Positions 37,401-51,286 of a stretch of 64,000 bases of DNA are shown piece by piece. The position numbers and the translations under genes are program-made. This DNA is from Bugula neritina (lineage: Eukaryota > Bryozoa > Gymnolaemata > Cheilostomatida > Bugulidae), in assembly GCA_964035545.1 (NCBI GenBank), contig OZ037765.1, forward strand, positions 29,128,004-29,192,003, read 5' to 3'. Within the stretch, counting starts at the first letter, position 1; each line of letters starts with the position of its first letter. The notes under the pieces are model-generated. The model had not been told where the DNA came from, searched no databases, and saw only the letters and a program-made list of their open reading frames with translations.

Positions 37401-39504
37401 AATGGTTGCCTAACAAAAGTAAACACAGGTTATTAAAGTATAGAGAACAACCTAATGAGCATTAAATAAGCCAAGAGAATGAAGGACTATGAATATTATA
37501 TTGACAATGGGTTATCATGACACAGAGCAGGAAATTCCTGATTATTGTTGACATTTTATATCAATTTGAAAAGAGTTTTATACAAAGTTATACATCTATG
37601 TATAATTAAGCAATCTCCAGGTAATTGTAATACCTATAAAATTACAGCCAATACATTAGTATAGAAGACAACTAGTGATGACAATTACTATAATAAACCA
37701 GTTTACAAGTTCAAATGTAGTGAATCACAACGAGAAAGAGCGACTAGAGTTCTACATCGCATTCCTACGCCCAAAGAGAATCTGAAAACATGAGCGATAG
37801 TGAAATCTAGTGAGTCAAATTTAGACACATAAGCCGACAACTGATACAAGCTAAGGCCGAGAGAGCTGTAAGCTACACAACTGTGAAGGAGCTGTTAAGA
37901 TAAGGGATACATGTGTGATGTGGGCACAGATAACAATCAACAGCGTATATCAGAGTGAAGGAAAGAGTGGAGATAAACAGGTTTGTATCCTCTACCAGTG
38001 TGTACTATACCAGTTAGTACAGATCATGTGACATAAGTGTAGCACTTGGTAGTACTTAGCCTCACTTACTTTTCATTCTGATAAGTCTTCACAGAGCTGT
38101 TCAACTCCGCCAAGTCACCTTTAAGTACTTCTAGTTTAGACTTGACAAAACCAAGTTCAATTAATACTTTCTCTTTGATTTCCTTGTTACCAGTAGCTCT
38201 AAAATTAGAAAGCTGATTAATTAATTTGATTTCCACTATAAAATCAGAGAAATCTTATACAATACATTTGAAAGTTAAAAATTTAGATTAAATTAAAGAT
38301 ATGCTAGCACATTGTTGATGCGATGATACATCATGAGAGACGATACCCACGCTTGTTGTAGATATACCAGATTATCACCTGAGCAAGTTTTCAGCACCAC
38401 GACGCAATCTCAACTCCTTAATGATGTCATCATTGAGTCGGCTTCGTTTCTGTTGCAGTTTGCTTCTGGCTGTCACATAACTCGGGTTGCAACCCTAAAA
38501 ATCAACCAGCGAACCAATAAATAGGCAGAACTATTTGTCTAACATAGATTCAACAGCTGGAACTGCATTTTCTTACGTTTCAAGTGTGGTTGAGCAGATG
38601 CTAGAACTTATTAATTAGTTACTTTGCATTGTTTTAAATAATGAAAACACTTAGTAGAGATTGTTTCATACTGAGGTTTTATTTTATATTCAAAGAGTTG
38701 CGACTAAAAGATAACTACTTTTAAAAACAAAGATGCACTTCAACATCAATGGAGACCCATTTCAACAGTTGAAAAAAAATGCGAGTACATTAAAAGTGCT
38801 GTTTTCTACAATACATGGTGAGGTTTGATTCATGTCAACTCTATTGAGGAATACATTCACGAGTGATATGAATCATCCATGCTCTCACACTGCTAAGTGT
38901 GAATATCGAGTGTCAATGAACAATAGAGTTCATCTAAAGACGGTAGTGCGGCTGGTATATATGCGTATGTGTGTATATTGATTTTCATGATATTTACTCT
39001 TTTACTCATGGGAAATGATTACAGTCTCCCTAACTAATGGTGACTCATTACAGATAAGATTATCCACCATACAAAAAACTAATTATTAATCAGAAGTTTC
39101 ATTACCACTGTAATCTTTTTTGCAAAAACATAAAATTATGCCATTTACACGAGGTACATAGCTTATTCCCTGAATAAGATGGTGTTTTACATAAACCAGA
39201 CAATCTAAGTAACAGTTCCATAGTGCAAACTCCCAAAGTGAGCGGTGCAAGAATGGAATGGCCATAAACTATGTTAGAGTTTAAATAAAAACATACAAAT
39301 AGTGAACAATATTAAGGCACAGGAAATGATAAAAGGAGTTTACTACCACAAGCAATAAACAATAGCGCTAGAGTTAGGAATTTAGCTAGTAAAAGCTATT
39401 TTTATTTAAAAAATCAAATTATTGAACTAATAACGCATGCTTGCCTTTTTGAATGGATTGTCCCCTTTACTATGCTGTCCATTGTTGTTCACCTTTTCCT
39501 CCAT
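28497..39504 (-). CDS. RHPN: Rhophilin, Rho-binding HR1-BRO1-PDZ scaffold (13 exons, 655 aa)
   Basis: Exons in transcript order: 39504-39445, 38494-38379, 38198-38070, 36377-36302, 35892-35815, 34737-34613, 33791-33683, 33093-32944, 31928-31673, 31140-30900, 30613-30460, 30013-29864, 28820-28497. Phases match throughout. Residues about 20-105 are an HR1 Rho-binding coil ([26 protein letters not shown]). Residues about 110-485 are a BRO1 domain ([45 protein letters not shown]). Residues about 515-590 are a PDZ domain with carboxylate-binding loop GFGF. The tail is serine-rich and basic, ending LRKK. Length matches human RHPN2 (686). Rhophilins bind GTP-RhoA and link it to the cytoskeleton and endosomal machinery. 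Vertebrates have two paralogues, and I cannot say which is closer. The first intron uses a GC donor. Exon boundaries could shift by a NAG at 36377. Confidence 0.95.
29716..29753. repeat. Tandem duplication, 19 bp x 2
   Basis: Two perfect adjacent copies of TAGCGAGTGTGTACTAAAT in the rhophilin intron between exons 12 and 13; probably a recent replication slip. Confidence 0.9.
36049..36097. repeat. Perfect 14-bp inverted repeat, 21-base loop
   Basis: Arm TCAATGAGCCATCA (36049-36062) is the exact reverse complement of 36084-36097. It lies in a rhophilin intron. Confidence 0.9.
36460..36504. repeat. 11-bp inverted repeat
   Basis: CACAAAGTAGA (36460-36470) pairs perfectly with 36494-36504. It sits at the left edge of a noncoding segment (about 36450-36780) that is less AT-rich than its surroundings and may be a degenerate mobile element. 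Confidence 0.7.
37036..37097. repeat. Perfect 18-bp inverted repeat, 26-base loop
   Basis: GTAATAGATATTTGATAT (37036-37053) is the exact reverse complement of 37080-37097. It lies in the long rhophilin intron between exons 3 and 4. Confidence 0.9.
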
Positions 39505-40824
39505 CTAAAACCGGCACAATAATTATTAGGTAGTTTTATATTATAGATATAGACTGTGACAAACAACTTCCCTTTCTAGATAAACAACAGGTTAGAAACA
39601 AATAAATCAAACACACACTTTTTATGGAGAAAAAAGTTTGAAATACAGACAATGATATGAATCTACTGAATTGATACAACTTTTCATATGACTCAGAGAA
39701 CAATTTACAATGACTCCTCCCTCTTGGCAATGCTCCCCCCCCTCAACGCAGTAAACACAAACAATAGTCAAACAACAGACAAAACTATTTTTATTTTCTA
39801 CTTCAACTCATATTAAATCATATGTTTATGTAACTCGTAATATGCTGCCAAATGTGATAACCATGAAAGTGTAAGCATAATTTTTACTGTACTAGCTTCC
39901 AGGAATAGAAATGGTGAATTGTGAAAATATGTTTTTCTGTTAAAATCTTTGCTTAAAAATAATTAGGCTACAATAAAAATGACTACTCTCCTTAGGTTTC
40001 TCAGCAAATCTGCATTTATGATAAAAAACACAGTGAAGCTAAACAGTAACTGGTAACTATTATCAGGTTGGGGCGAAGGTGTTGCATTCAGTTGTTTATG
40101 AATTACAGCAATGCACTAATTACAATAAATATATATTAGCTAATTTGTTATTGAATATCATAATATGTAAATATAAAGTTTTACAAAGCATGGCTGAAAT
40201 TGTATTAAAGTTCCCAGAAACATCAAATTTAGTGATAAAAAGACACTGACAAGCAAGACCTGGTTCTACACTAGTATTTTTATTATAATATGCCATTCAA
40301 TACCAGTAGTAGTACCTGTCTGGCTGCCCATTATCCTCATTTTTAGTAGGTAATGCAGTATCAGTATGACTGTATCAGTATGAGTATGAGTAAGAGTATA
40401 AGTGACTATAACTATAACTATAAGTATGGGTATTACTCAGTCTAATAAAGTAATTGGTAATACTAATAACAATTGTCATAGCAATACTAACAGTAATAAA
40501 AAACATCAATATGAATAACAATATGGATAGTCATAGCATAACTATTAATATAAGTAGTACTATTATTAATCACTATTACTATTAGTAAATGTAATGAGTA
40601 TTACTATTACTTGTTACTCAACTTGTTAGTATTATAATTATATTTTATAATGTTAGTGCAACTGTATTTAAATTACTTCTATTACTATTAGTATTAGTTC
40701 AACAATTTATTTAACAAAATACAAATACTTATGTCAATGAATAAACTATGATTATCAAACTTAACCATTTAAATTATTTTAATTTTATTTATCATAAATA
40801 AAATAATAATGATTGATTAATATC

Positions 40825-40867
40825 ATATTCAGCTTATAGCTATTAATAATAACTATAAGCTGAATAT
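40825..40867. repeat. Perfect 15-bp inverted repeat, 13-base loop
   Basis: ATATTCAGCTTATAG (40825-40839) is the exact reverse complement of 40853-40867, in intergenic low-complexity DNA. Confidence 0.9.
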
Positions 40868-41056
40868 AATAATTAATATTATATAAATATTTATCATAAT
40901 GATTAATGATGATATTGATAATAATATAAATATTAATAATAATTACAATAAATATAATATGAAAAATTATAATAAAATCACAATGATTTATTAATATTAA
41001 TATTAGAGTATTGAGTGATTGACTATTACTATTAGAATTGCTAAATATCACTGTTG

Positions 41057-41224
41057 GTATTAGTATTACTATTAGTATTACTATTAGTAAATATTAGTAT
41101 TACTATTACTACTACTACTAGTTTTAGTATTACTATTACTGTATTAATGAGTATTACTATTAGTATTACTATTAGTATTAGTGTTACTATTAGTATTAGT
41201 ATTAGTATTACTATTAGTATTACA
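41057..41224. repeat. Imperfect TATTAC/TATTAG hexamer repeat
   Basis: A run of TATTAS-type hexamers with interruptions, including a short TAC run near 41110. It is the densest part of a wider low-complexity zone (40360-41280). Confidence 0.85.
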
Positions 41225-43274
41225 ACTTAAAGTAGTCAATTTCATTTTGAATTAGTATTAGTATTACTAATCAATTTGTATTAATTATTATACTATCAGG
41301 CTTAGTCAAGTCAAGTTGGTAACAAACCTTTACTTATATTATTTTTAGCAGTTATAGTAATTGATGTGCAAAACACATGCTGTCTTATAACAATATATCA
41401 CTATAACGCTTTAAAATCAGAGTACGAATCCGAACTTTAATTCTGCTTTGCCACACCTTTCTTTTTGTGCAAGTGTGTGTACATAACTACTAATAGATAT
41501 ATTATTATAATGTTGCCGATACCCGAAGGTAAAAGGTCAATGTCAAAAGTAACCAGCAGAGCTAGTTTAGATTTTTAGATTCTCAAAAATTATACGCAGT
41601 GCCTTCATCGACCGACGACTTCATAAACAAATCTTTAGCTTGAAAACTTAAGCTATAAAACTGTAACTCCGCAGATAACCAAATAGTAGCTAAATCACTT
41701 TCACTTTGCAGGTGATATCTAGTCACTAGAGTATTCTTACAGTTTTAATTATTAATTATCGAAAGTCATAGCAGCTACACTTAGGTAGTTGTGAGTATAA
41801 TTAGATTACTTAGCCTTGCTAACATTTCAGTTTCATAAAATTGGCTTTCGAAACATAGTAAGTCAAAATGTAACAACTAACAAGTACGACTTTAGGCTAT
41901 GTTTAGTTTTACTTATAGTTATTGTGAGTTATTACTTATTAAATAAGTTATTAGGCTGCTATCAGTGTCTTACTCTTAGTCTTAGACCTTTGTAATACTA
42001 CTACTTGGTCTAGTACTAGTAGTAACAGTAGCCGTAGTAATTTAATTTAACCGTAGACATAGATAGCGGCTAAGTCAGTTAGTCACTAAGTTTAACAGTT
42101 ACACTTACACGTACAGTAATCTAAATGACTACTCAGTAATGAGTAATGCAAGTAATGCATTTAGTGATTTACTTTTACCCATACTCTTAGTAATAGTCAC
42201 TAGTCATGCGGTAGCTGTTCAAGAGTCGCCAGTCGTGCGTTATGTTTTGAATTTAATACTAATAATCGTAAACCTAAAGTTGAAGTCAAACTTGATACTC
42301 AAACTGGAGTGAAAATGTAACTCATACTAAAAAGTAAATTATTTAATCATTATCATTAATGTGAGTAAATATAACACTGTATTAGTACACTGATACCTTC
42401 TCTTATACTTAAAGCTATAGCAATAGTAATACTACTAGCGTTGGTGTTACTGTTGGTTTTAAATAGCAACACAACTTTAAAGTTAGCACTATTATATAAA
42501 ACCAATTATTAATTATAATTACTAGTATTCACACTGATTATTCATGTGTATGTTGATTGTCATAAATGTCTCTGGTGTGTTACAGGAAATTACTTATTAC
42601 CAAGTTTACTGTTTTTGATAGCATTATAAGAATTATATATTTGTACAAGTTTTGTCTTATAGGTAAACTTACTTATGTTGATGTTTATATTGCTATTTTG
42701 TTTATGACTAAAAACTTAAATTATTATTGGTGTTGTTTATTAGCTAGGTTTCACTTTTTACTGCAAACAAAGTGAAAATTACAACAATGATTATGATTTT
42801 TGCTTTTAAGGGAAAATGAAATCTGCACAACTACTTTTTATAATCGATAAGAAAAAAATATTTTAGCTGGTATCTATTATTTTGGCTCAATTGGGGATAA
42901 AGAGCATATATAATTCAGATATAAAAATAATCATATGCTTTAGCAAAGTAATAGCTTTACTGTCACCAGATTCTAGAATGTTAGATATTTAAAAGCTTTT
43001 GTTACCCCGATGTTGACAATGCTTCATAGGGCTAAATTTTCACAGTATCTTTAGTTATTGAAACTTTAAAAATTGCTGTGTGCTTCAAAAAGTTACTAAG
43101 TATAGCAGATCTTCTTAATTCCTTGAAATACTTCAGTGTTTGTTGCAATATGTCTAAAAAAATGTTTATCATTAGTCTTATATAATGTATTCTTCACAGT
43201 TTATTCATTCGTACTAACCTTAATGTTTGGCACATTAAATAACGTGATGCCGTTTGTTTAATTTTAGGCTAAAA

Positions 43275-46200
43275 ATGCTGCATTCTGCTTCCAAGATACC
43301 TTTCCTGGCCTTGTGCCAGGTTTTAGAAGGAATTCAAACTAAAAAGACTGTGACTGAGAAACGTAAACTGCTTACAAAATTTGTAGAAGAATGGCGGAGC
43401 AAGTCTTTCGATCTTTCTAATGCGGTTGGTTTATATTCCAACTAAGATTAATGAGTATTTTGGTGATAAATAAGTTTAAATGCGCTGCATGATTTGTGTA
43501 TAGTCAGTATTCTGGTATCTTAATCCTGTTTGTTGTATTTGCAGGATGACAGCTTCTATCCCATGTTAAGATGCATGGTACCTCAGTTAGAAAAAATTAC
43601 TTATGGTATAAAACAGGTTAGTCTATTTTAATGTCTTTTTACTTAGAAAAACTTGTTCAACTGGATTTTTTATATGTGTTAGTATTCTTTAGCAAACTTG
43701 TCATTTATACTTCATATCAACTTGAAACAAGTTGTTGCATATTTACTAGAGCCATGACCACTGCCAATAAGTTTTGAATTTTTCAATTTGTTGAAACAAC
43801 TATTAAAAACTTTACCAACAGGATTTAATGAAGTAACATAGAGTATTCCTGAATTTATTGGCACCAATTTTTATGATTGTTCTGCTCAAGTGTGTACTGG
43901 ATTCTTGACTGCTCTGGTGTTGTTGACAGCTCCTCAAGTGTTTAAAATTTCTATTATATATAGTGAGAGGAATTATGGGTAGCTATGTGTGTAGACGTTA
44001 GATTTGTTGAAGGCGAATTTTTTCAAATTGACATTTTTGTTTGAACTTGTCGTTTTCATATTACAATGTTGAAGGGTTTATGCTATTTTAATAAAGATGG
44101 GATGGAAGGGGGGGGGGGGGGGGCTCGATCTTTTTGACTGCTAATTTACTTTTAGTAAACCCTTCACAGATAATGAGTTATTACATTTAATTGAAAAGTT
44201 GAGACAATTCTTTTTTGCCTTTTATAAGTGCATCTTTATTTTGTACCCTTTATTTCCAGCATTCGCTTGGCAGACTGTATGTAGAGGTGATGGGTTTAGG
44301 TAAAAAGAGTGAAGCTGCAACTATATTAATGAACTATAAAGATCCTACGGCCTCAAAATCAGTTAATAAGGTAACCTTATACTGTCTCATTCCTTCTTTT
44401 CATGTAAAACCTGCAGGATATTACTTTAAAGTTTATAAATCTGCCTACTTCAACAGGATTAATACTATTTACTAATTGTTATATTTAGTAATAAAGCAAA
44501 CAGTTTGTTTAGTATTGGAAATTAGTAAGCTTTTGTTTTCTCAAACGCAATCGGCAAGGCAGAATATGTCTACACAGATGAGTAATGCTTTCTGTGATAT
44601 TTTACGCAGAACTTGGGGGACTTTGCGGAGTGTGCATACAGTGTCATCAAAGACAGGTGCTCTGTCAAATCGGAGCTCTCCGTCATGCAGGTTATTGAGA
44701 AACTGAATGACCTTGCAAATGGCTACACTGGAAAAGACAAGATACTAGTCAAGTCAACCCTGGAGTTCCTCATACGCCATTTAACTGGTCTGGAAAATAA
44801 ATGGTTCATTAGGATGCTTGTAAAAGAGATGAAGCTTGGTAGGTCTACTATCATTATATGCCTTTCTTATCATTCCCCATAAACATTATGGATATGCGGC
44901 TGTTTCTAGATGTATGATTCTTTTGTTAGAATGCAAGTGTTCTTATCAGATCTGGTTGTCTTCAGGTTTGGGTCAAGACAGTATATTATCAGCTGTTCAC
45001 CCCGATGCCCCGGCTCTGTTCAATGTGGATACAAGTCTAGAAAGGGTGAGGATTCGTTACTTAGCAAGGCTGTTCACACAATTCTCTCTGGTACTCACTG
45101 CTGTTGCTAAAGCGATACTTAATCTTCTCACTACTTCTGGGTTATTATCTTAATTTTTTGTTGCTGAAAACCTGTTTATAATCTTGCAGCAAGTGATGAT
45201 ACTTGCCTCCATATACAAACTTTGCCATCACTTAGAATGAGGAGCGTTTATCGTTTAATATACTTCTATGTCTTGATTGCTGCAATCAGCTTGCCATGAA
45301 ATGGTATTCATGTTCCAGTTTTTCCCGTAAAAGTATAGCTTTGATTGCAAACTTCAGTAATTTTTAACCACAGCAGGTGATGCATGTCTTGGCAATGCTA
45401 AAGAATGTTATTATATTATAGAGTTGGTAGAGCTGAGTGTTCACTAGTAGTATTTTTACAGGTTTGTTTAAAGTTGAGAGACATAACCAAGAGGCTGCAT
45501 GAAGTGGAAGTCAGTTTATTTGCCCCTCTCAAACCCATGTTAGGAAAGCAAGCTAAGCCCAATGAGGTGAGAGTTCACTACAACTTCTAGATTGTTCTAG
45601 AAATAATGGCATTGACCAGTTTAATACAGACACCTTCAACAGCTTTACCTAAATCCCTGTATGAATATTGTATATATATACTGCAACCTGCGAAAGGTCT
45701 TTAAAAACGTACAGTGGTATCACCAACAGATGAGTAGTTGTAAGCTATACTATTGACCTAGAATATTAAATAGATCATGTTCTTTGTAAGCAAGCTGCAT
45801 AGCTCACTATTGTAGTTATTTATGCTATTTTATATAACAGGTTGAGGGGTTGTTGAACTGCCCAAACTTTATTATTGAAAGAAAGTTTGATGGTGAAAGA
45901 ATGCAGCTGCATATGGATAAAGGCGAATATAAATATTACTCCCGGAAGTAAGAGTTACTTTCCCTTGTTTTCTTAGCATGACATTCAAGTCTTAGTCTAT
46001 AAACCCATACTTTAAATGCATTCGCCGATAACCCATGTTATGAAATAATGTGTCATTAGCAACTCTATTGCTACCCTTATTTTTCATTGTATATCAGTCA
46101 AGCTTACTATAGTTTGTCAAGGTGTTTCATTAACTAGTAAACGCACAACAAAATTTTATTTTTAAATTCATTTAGTTTACGATGTAGTCTAGCACTTTCA

Positions 46201-49200
46201 AGTGAGTTAGTATGTTTATTAGCGTGCTGTATGCTGCAGTAGGTAAACATCTGCTCTGACACTGTTTCAGTGGGTATGAATACTCGTCTACGTATGGGGC
46301 TACACAGTTTGACGGTAATCTCACACCTCGACTACACGGCAGACTGAAAGGAGTGAGAAACTGTATATTAGACGGAGAGATGTGCGGGTATAACCCAGAA
46401 CTGCAGGTCTTAGGTATAACAGAGCTTTTGTTTGCTATCACATTCACTTAGGAGCAGTAGTGGAGAAATTGAGATAGCCTAAGTTCTTTAATTTTATTAT
46501 TTAATTTTGGTTTAGGACGCGGGTTGAAATTTTTGCGAGAGCATAACTTCTTTTGCTACATTTTTAATCTAGAACACAGGTTTTTCTCAATTTCTCTATT
46601 ACTGTACCAACCTCGTCACATTTGCCTTTGAATTTCTGCACTCGAATAACGATAGTTTAATAATGTTGCTAGAGTAGCTGCGTTAGGTTTACAATACAGT
46701 TCCCTGTAGTTATGTTTAGTTTGAGAAGGGTGGTGGTGTCTGACTCATTTAACTTACTGTATCTTTAGGTACTAAGGCTATGAACTTTGACATTAAGTCA
46801 GCCAACCTGACAAGCTACACTCCATGTTATGTTGTCTTTGACTTGCTCTATCTTAATGATGAGGTTCTCACCAACAAACCTCTAAGGGAACGACTCGAAA
46901 TGTTGAAAGATATTATAGACAACCAAGAAGGGTTGATATTCACCTCTTCTTATACACACGCCTCAACAAAGTAAGCTTATAGGTATCACTGCAGTACCTG
47001 AGTTGTGTCGGTGTGTGCCTCACTTTATCTAGCTTGGAGGCAGATTTAACATACTGTGTTTGCAATAATTTTTGTTGATTTGTAAGCTGGAAACCACTGT
47101 TGAAATTCAGGTCTCCTAAAATAATTTGTATAACATTTTCTGTCTGTAGTAAGCAGTGTATAGATGCATTGAACCAGGCTATAGACAGGTATGAGGAAGG
47201 TATAATGGTGAAACATCCTGGATCTGTTTACAAACCCAATTCTAGAAGTGCAGGCTGGTAAGTTTTATTATTACTTCTTTCAAGTTGTAGCAAGAAAGGA
47301 GAATTATGGGAAGGAATTTGCATCTGAATAAGAATCATTGATATGTTTTTGCTTTTGCTTCTTCAGCAATATATAAAGTTTAGATACAAGTTTCACTTAC
47401 ATATGATTGATAATTTTAATCCTTTTAAATTAGAAGTAAAAAAGTTTTTTATTTTAAATCTACTTGCTTATCTTTCTCTCATAGTTCATTTTTTTGCATT
47501 TTTGTGAAGAACAAAACATGTGGGTATATTTCAGGTATAAAATAAAACCCGAGTATGTGGATGGGCTAATGGATGAATTGGATCTGGTGATAATTGGAGG
47601 CTATTTCGGCAAAGGAAGGAGGGCCAATATCCTCTCCCACTTTCTTTGTGGAGTTTTAGATGATTCCAGTTCTACTGCTCAGTTTCATTCTATGACAAAG
47701 GTACAATAGTCTTATGACAGTAAACCTCAACACTTGATTCATGAAAATAACTTTATTTATTGGCGTGAGTTTTAATTCAATCAGGTTGAAGTTGTTTATA
47801 TTATCTTCTAAATGGTGGGCTATTTTTTCAGTGTTGTCCCCCCATGATTCCACGACCTGTTATATGCATCAGTTGATTATCCTATTATTTGATTGCTACG
47901 TTTAAAATGGAATATTGGTGTGTGGGGAATAAGGGGTATGAGGCATTGTCGAAGTTGATTAGGGAAAATATTCCTAATGTCAATAAGGCTATTTGGCTCA
48001 AAATCTTCTAGAAGTAACTGGGTTATAGAATCTCTCACATGGTTATAGATTCTGCTTGTCACCTACAGGTGGGATCTGGATACACTTTCCAGGAGCTCTT
48101 AGACTTCAACATAAAACTCAAATCTTGCTGGCAGAAAACTCAGCCATCTTGCGTGATGGTGACGAAAGAGAAGCCAGACATCTGGATTGACCCGCTCAAG
48201 TCTGCTATTGTGCAGGTTTATTTTCTCAGCTTTTTCAATCACTATTCTCTAATCAGTCCATGCAGCAGTGAGATGTATAACTATTTTAATATTGTTATGT
48301 AGATAAAAGCCACAGAAATTACGGAGAGCTCATCGTTCTATACTGGCTACTCCCTGAGATTTCCTCGAGTAGAGAAGATTCGAGATGACAAACAGCCTCT
48401 AGACTGTCTGACAGTGAAGGAGTTTCATGAGATGCGTGCTGTAAGTTGTTAAAGCGTCACTATCTGAATCAGGCTGTCACTATGACTACCAGTATGATTA
48501 TCAAAATAATCGCAATGAGAATGTCACTGAAAGTTAAGGTGAATAACCTGTTATCTTTCTTTACGCAGTGTTTTGCTGAACTTAGTTTCTGTAGTTCTTT
48601 TGGCTATTTCAACCCATCTGATAATATTTATGTTTCAAAACGTCTGTTATTACTTATCTTAATATTTTTTTATACGTGATAATGGGTATTACTGCTTGTT
48701 GATTAGTATTTTATGTTCAGAAAAGATCTGGTCAATTGACATCAGCTCTGGTGACAGAGGAGTTGCTAGATGAACCCAAGCGTAAGAAACGACTTATTGC
48801 GCCCCGGTCTGTGGCGCCTTCGCTGCCTCAGCAATTTCAGGCTGCCGACACGTCTTCTGTGACAAAAGTAAGACAACTCCTAGATGATATTATAATATGT
48901 CGTACCATTTATGTTTTTTTTTTTTGAATTGATTTAATAACATCTCCAATATATATACTTCACAATGTAGGAGTTGGATACGTTTGATAAGAAGGAGTTC
49001 TGCATTGTGCAAGGCTCAAAGAGTTATTCTAAGCAGCACCTGGAAAAAGAGATTGTTCGGTTGGGAGGCAGCATTGTACAGAATGCCAGTAAGTTATGTC
49101 TTTTCCGAAAGATTCAGTCTATGGGGTGTTGTAGCTCAACCTTTTTGTTGCATCACAATACCTACGATTTCAGCAGAACATATACATTATTTTGTTACTA

Positions 49201-51286
49201 TAAAGTTTATATGGAGGTTAGGTGATGACCTGATATAATTTTAGGTAGTGAAACCTACTGCATAGTCACTGACAAGGTTACTATTAAAATAAGGAACTAC
49301 ATGAAGGCTGAGAGATATAATATTGCGAGATTAGAATGGCTGATAAAGTGTTTAGAAGAGAATGCTCTCTTACAATGGTTTGTTTACTTAATACTTTTAT
49401 GGAATATTTGAAAAAATTTTGTTTTTGTAGTATGGGAAGTATTGCCATCACTGAGCTAATAAGATGTTATTTTTGATAGTTTGAGCAAACAGCAATCTTA
49501 CTGTGTTGAATAAACTACAGATACACAGCTTTAAGTACGTGCGGAACTCTATTTTGGGAATTGTCTACTTTTAAACATTGTTTATGTAAGGGAAATACTA
49601 TAGTGTTTCTTGACATGTAAAACAATAAATTATAAATTTATGTGATTTTGTGAAAAGTTTGTTTAGAAAAATGGAACTACTGAGAATTGGATTTGGTTAA
49701 AACCAGTTTGAAATAGCTAGTAAAGAGATTTTTGAAGTAATCAAAGCATGGTTGATGAAGCAATCAATGCTCATTTAAAGTCGCTTATCATATTTATCAT
49801 CCCATTAAAAATTGTTTTGTGTTACAAATATTAATTGTCCAGTTCTCATGGAAAAAACTTTTCTGCTTGTAAAACAAACTATATAGCAGACCTCAGCAAT
49901 ATTTTGTTAAATAAGATCTTTTTATAGATATATTTTTAAAAAGTTCTGTGACTTAGCACAGTATTTGAGATTTGGTTGCGAACTTTGTTACAAATACACA
50001 TTTACCTGGTTGTATTTCAGGACACCATCAGACATGATATACGCATCTCCTGCTCTGCAGAAAGTATTTGATGTCCGATATGATAGGTTTGGAGATGATC
50101 ATTCTACCAACACAACCACTCAACAGTTGAGGGAAATATTTAGTCTTATCCCTCAACGCAAACGGGTAATTTGTAATTTGTAACTGAATTATTTGATTAA
50201 AAACCTTACTGTTGAAAAATGTACAAAGCTCACAGCAATCGCAAAAAATATGATTTACAGAATAGACTATTTAGTGGACTTTGGCCATTAATCTGCATAT
50301 AGCATAGCTAGTTTACTTCTGTGCTACTATACCCGTATTATGTTTTTAATGTTATTTTATTAGAATATCTGTTAGTTTTCTGTTTGTTCTGCTAATTGAC
50401 TCCATCTGCAATATCTTTTGCAGACGGATCCGTTGGTAAGTCATGAAGAAATACAGGAAATAGAGGAAGATTTATCTACTCAAGAAGATTATGCGCGAGC
50501 TCTTTTTCGAAACTGTAGGTATGGTGAGACAACTTCTAATATTTTTACTTTTCAGTATTGCTGCCGCAGTTAGCATCTTACATTATCTTGTTATAATCCA
50601 TTACCTATAGATCATTGGGGGATTTTTACACTAGGTGTGTAGGAGTTCTCTCTCCTTATTTTTCAGTACAGTTTGCAAAGTTCTGATGAAATTCACCAAT
50701 AGAATCATCTTTTATTAGGAATAGTGTATTTTGGGAGATACTCTGTTAAATGTATGCAATCTCCACAGTTAATTCTCTTCAGACTATTTGATGGCGATGG
50801 TGGTGAACAATCAAGGACTACAGTGAATATTATACAATCAAAGTTCTATGGTTCAGCTGTAGCGCCTACTCTGGATGAAGCTGTAACTCACTGTATTTGT
50901 AATTCACAGTGAGTAAACTCTATGTAATTGAGCTGTGGTATTATGTTGTCAGAAGTTTTATATATTCATGCTTCGATATAAGCAGAATATGTAATAAATA
51001 ATTGATGCAGCATTTATTGCTATCCGTCACTAACTTGGCTTCAGGACTTCGAAATTTTGTACAGGTGATTTCTTTGGAAGATTACTTTGGCAATATATAA
51101 ATTTGACTGGTTTAGCTGTTGACAGAATTTTTAACATTATTTACTTTTAGAGAAAACGTGGAGGTATTGCAGAAGAAAAATAGGGAAAGAGAAAGAAAAT
51201 ATTACATTGTCTCACCCTTATGGATACAAGACAGTATAGAATCAGGCAAACTGCTTCAAGAAAGAAGTTACCCTGTGCAGACTTGA
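43275..51286 (+). CDS. LIG4: DNA ligase IV (20 coding exons, 908 aa)
   Basis: Exons: 43275-43424, 43545-43616, 44260-44370, 44610-44838, 44966-45045, 45462-45566, 45841-45947, 46271-46413, 46769-46970, 47150-47257, 47535-47700, 48069-48215, 48303-48440, 48721-48867, 48971-49088, 49245-49377, 50021-50165, 50424-50523, 50719-50908, 51151-51286. All phases match. Order: alpha-helical DNA-binding domain (1-245), nucleotidyltransferase core with motif I K264-F-D-G-E-R (Lys264 is the AMP acceptor), ILDGEM, EEGIMVK and WYKIKPEY, OB-fold ([13 protein letters not shown]), BRCT1 (about 636-720), an XRCC4-binding linker, and BRCT2 (about 800-908, SPLWIQDSI). Human LIG4 is 911 residues. It seals breaks in non-homologous end joining as the XRCC4 partner in the nucleus. 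The exon ending at 50523 has a nearby alternative donor at 50518, but only 50523 keeps frame. All catalytic motifs look intact. Confidence 0.97.
44108..44123 (+). repeat. Run of 16 G
   Basis: Homopolymer in LIG4 intron 2, about 135 bases before exon 3; prone to sequencing error and able to form G-quadruplexes. Confidence 0.9.

Larger units (their letters stand above)
39505..43260. other. Head-to-head intergenic region between rhophilin and LIG4
   Basis: This 3.8-kb interval separates two divergent genes and must hold both promoters. The middle is extremely AT-rich and low in complexity, with drifting TATTA/AGTA-type repeats (40360-41280) and shorter AGTAAT runs (42120-42180). The acceptor ATTTTAG just before 43268 suggests an upstream noncoding LIG4 exon here. 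No coding exon is supportable. Confidence 0.6.

Noticed and set aside
44476-44706. Alternative plus frame overlapping LIG4 exon 4
   Set aside because: The conserved ligase IV reading ([15 protein letters not shown]) is in another frame and has matching splice phase.
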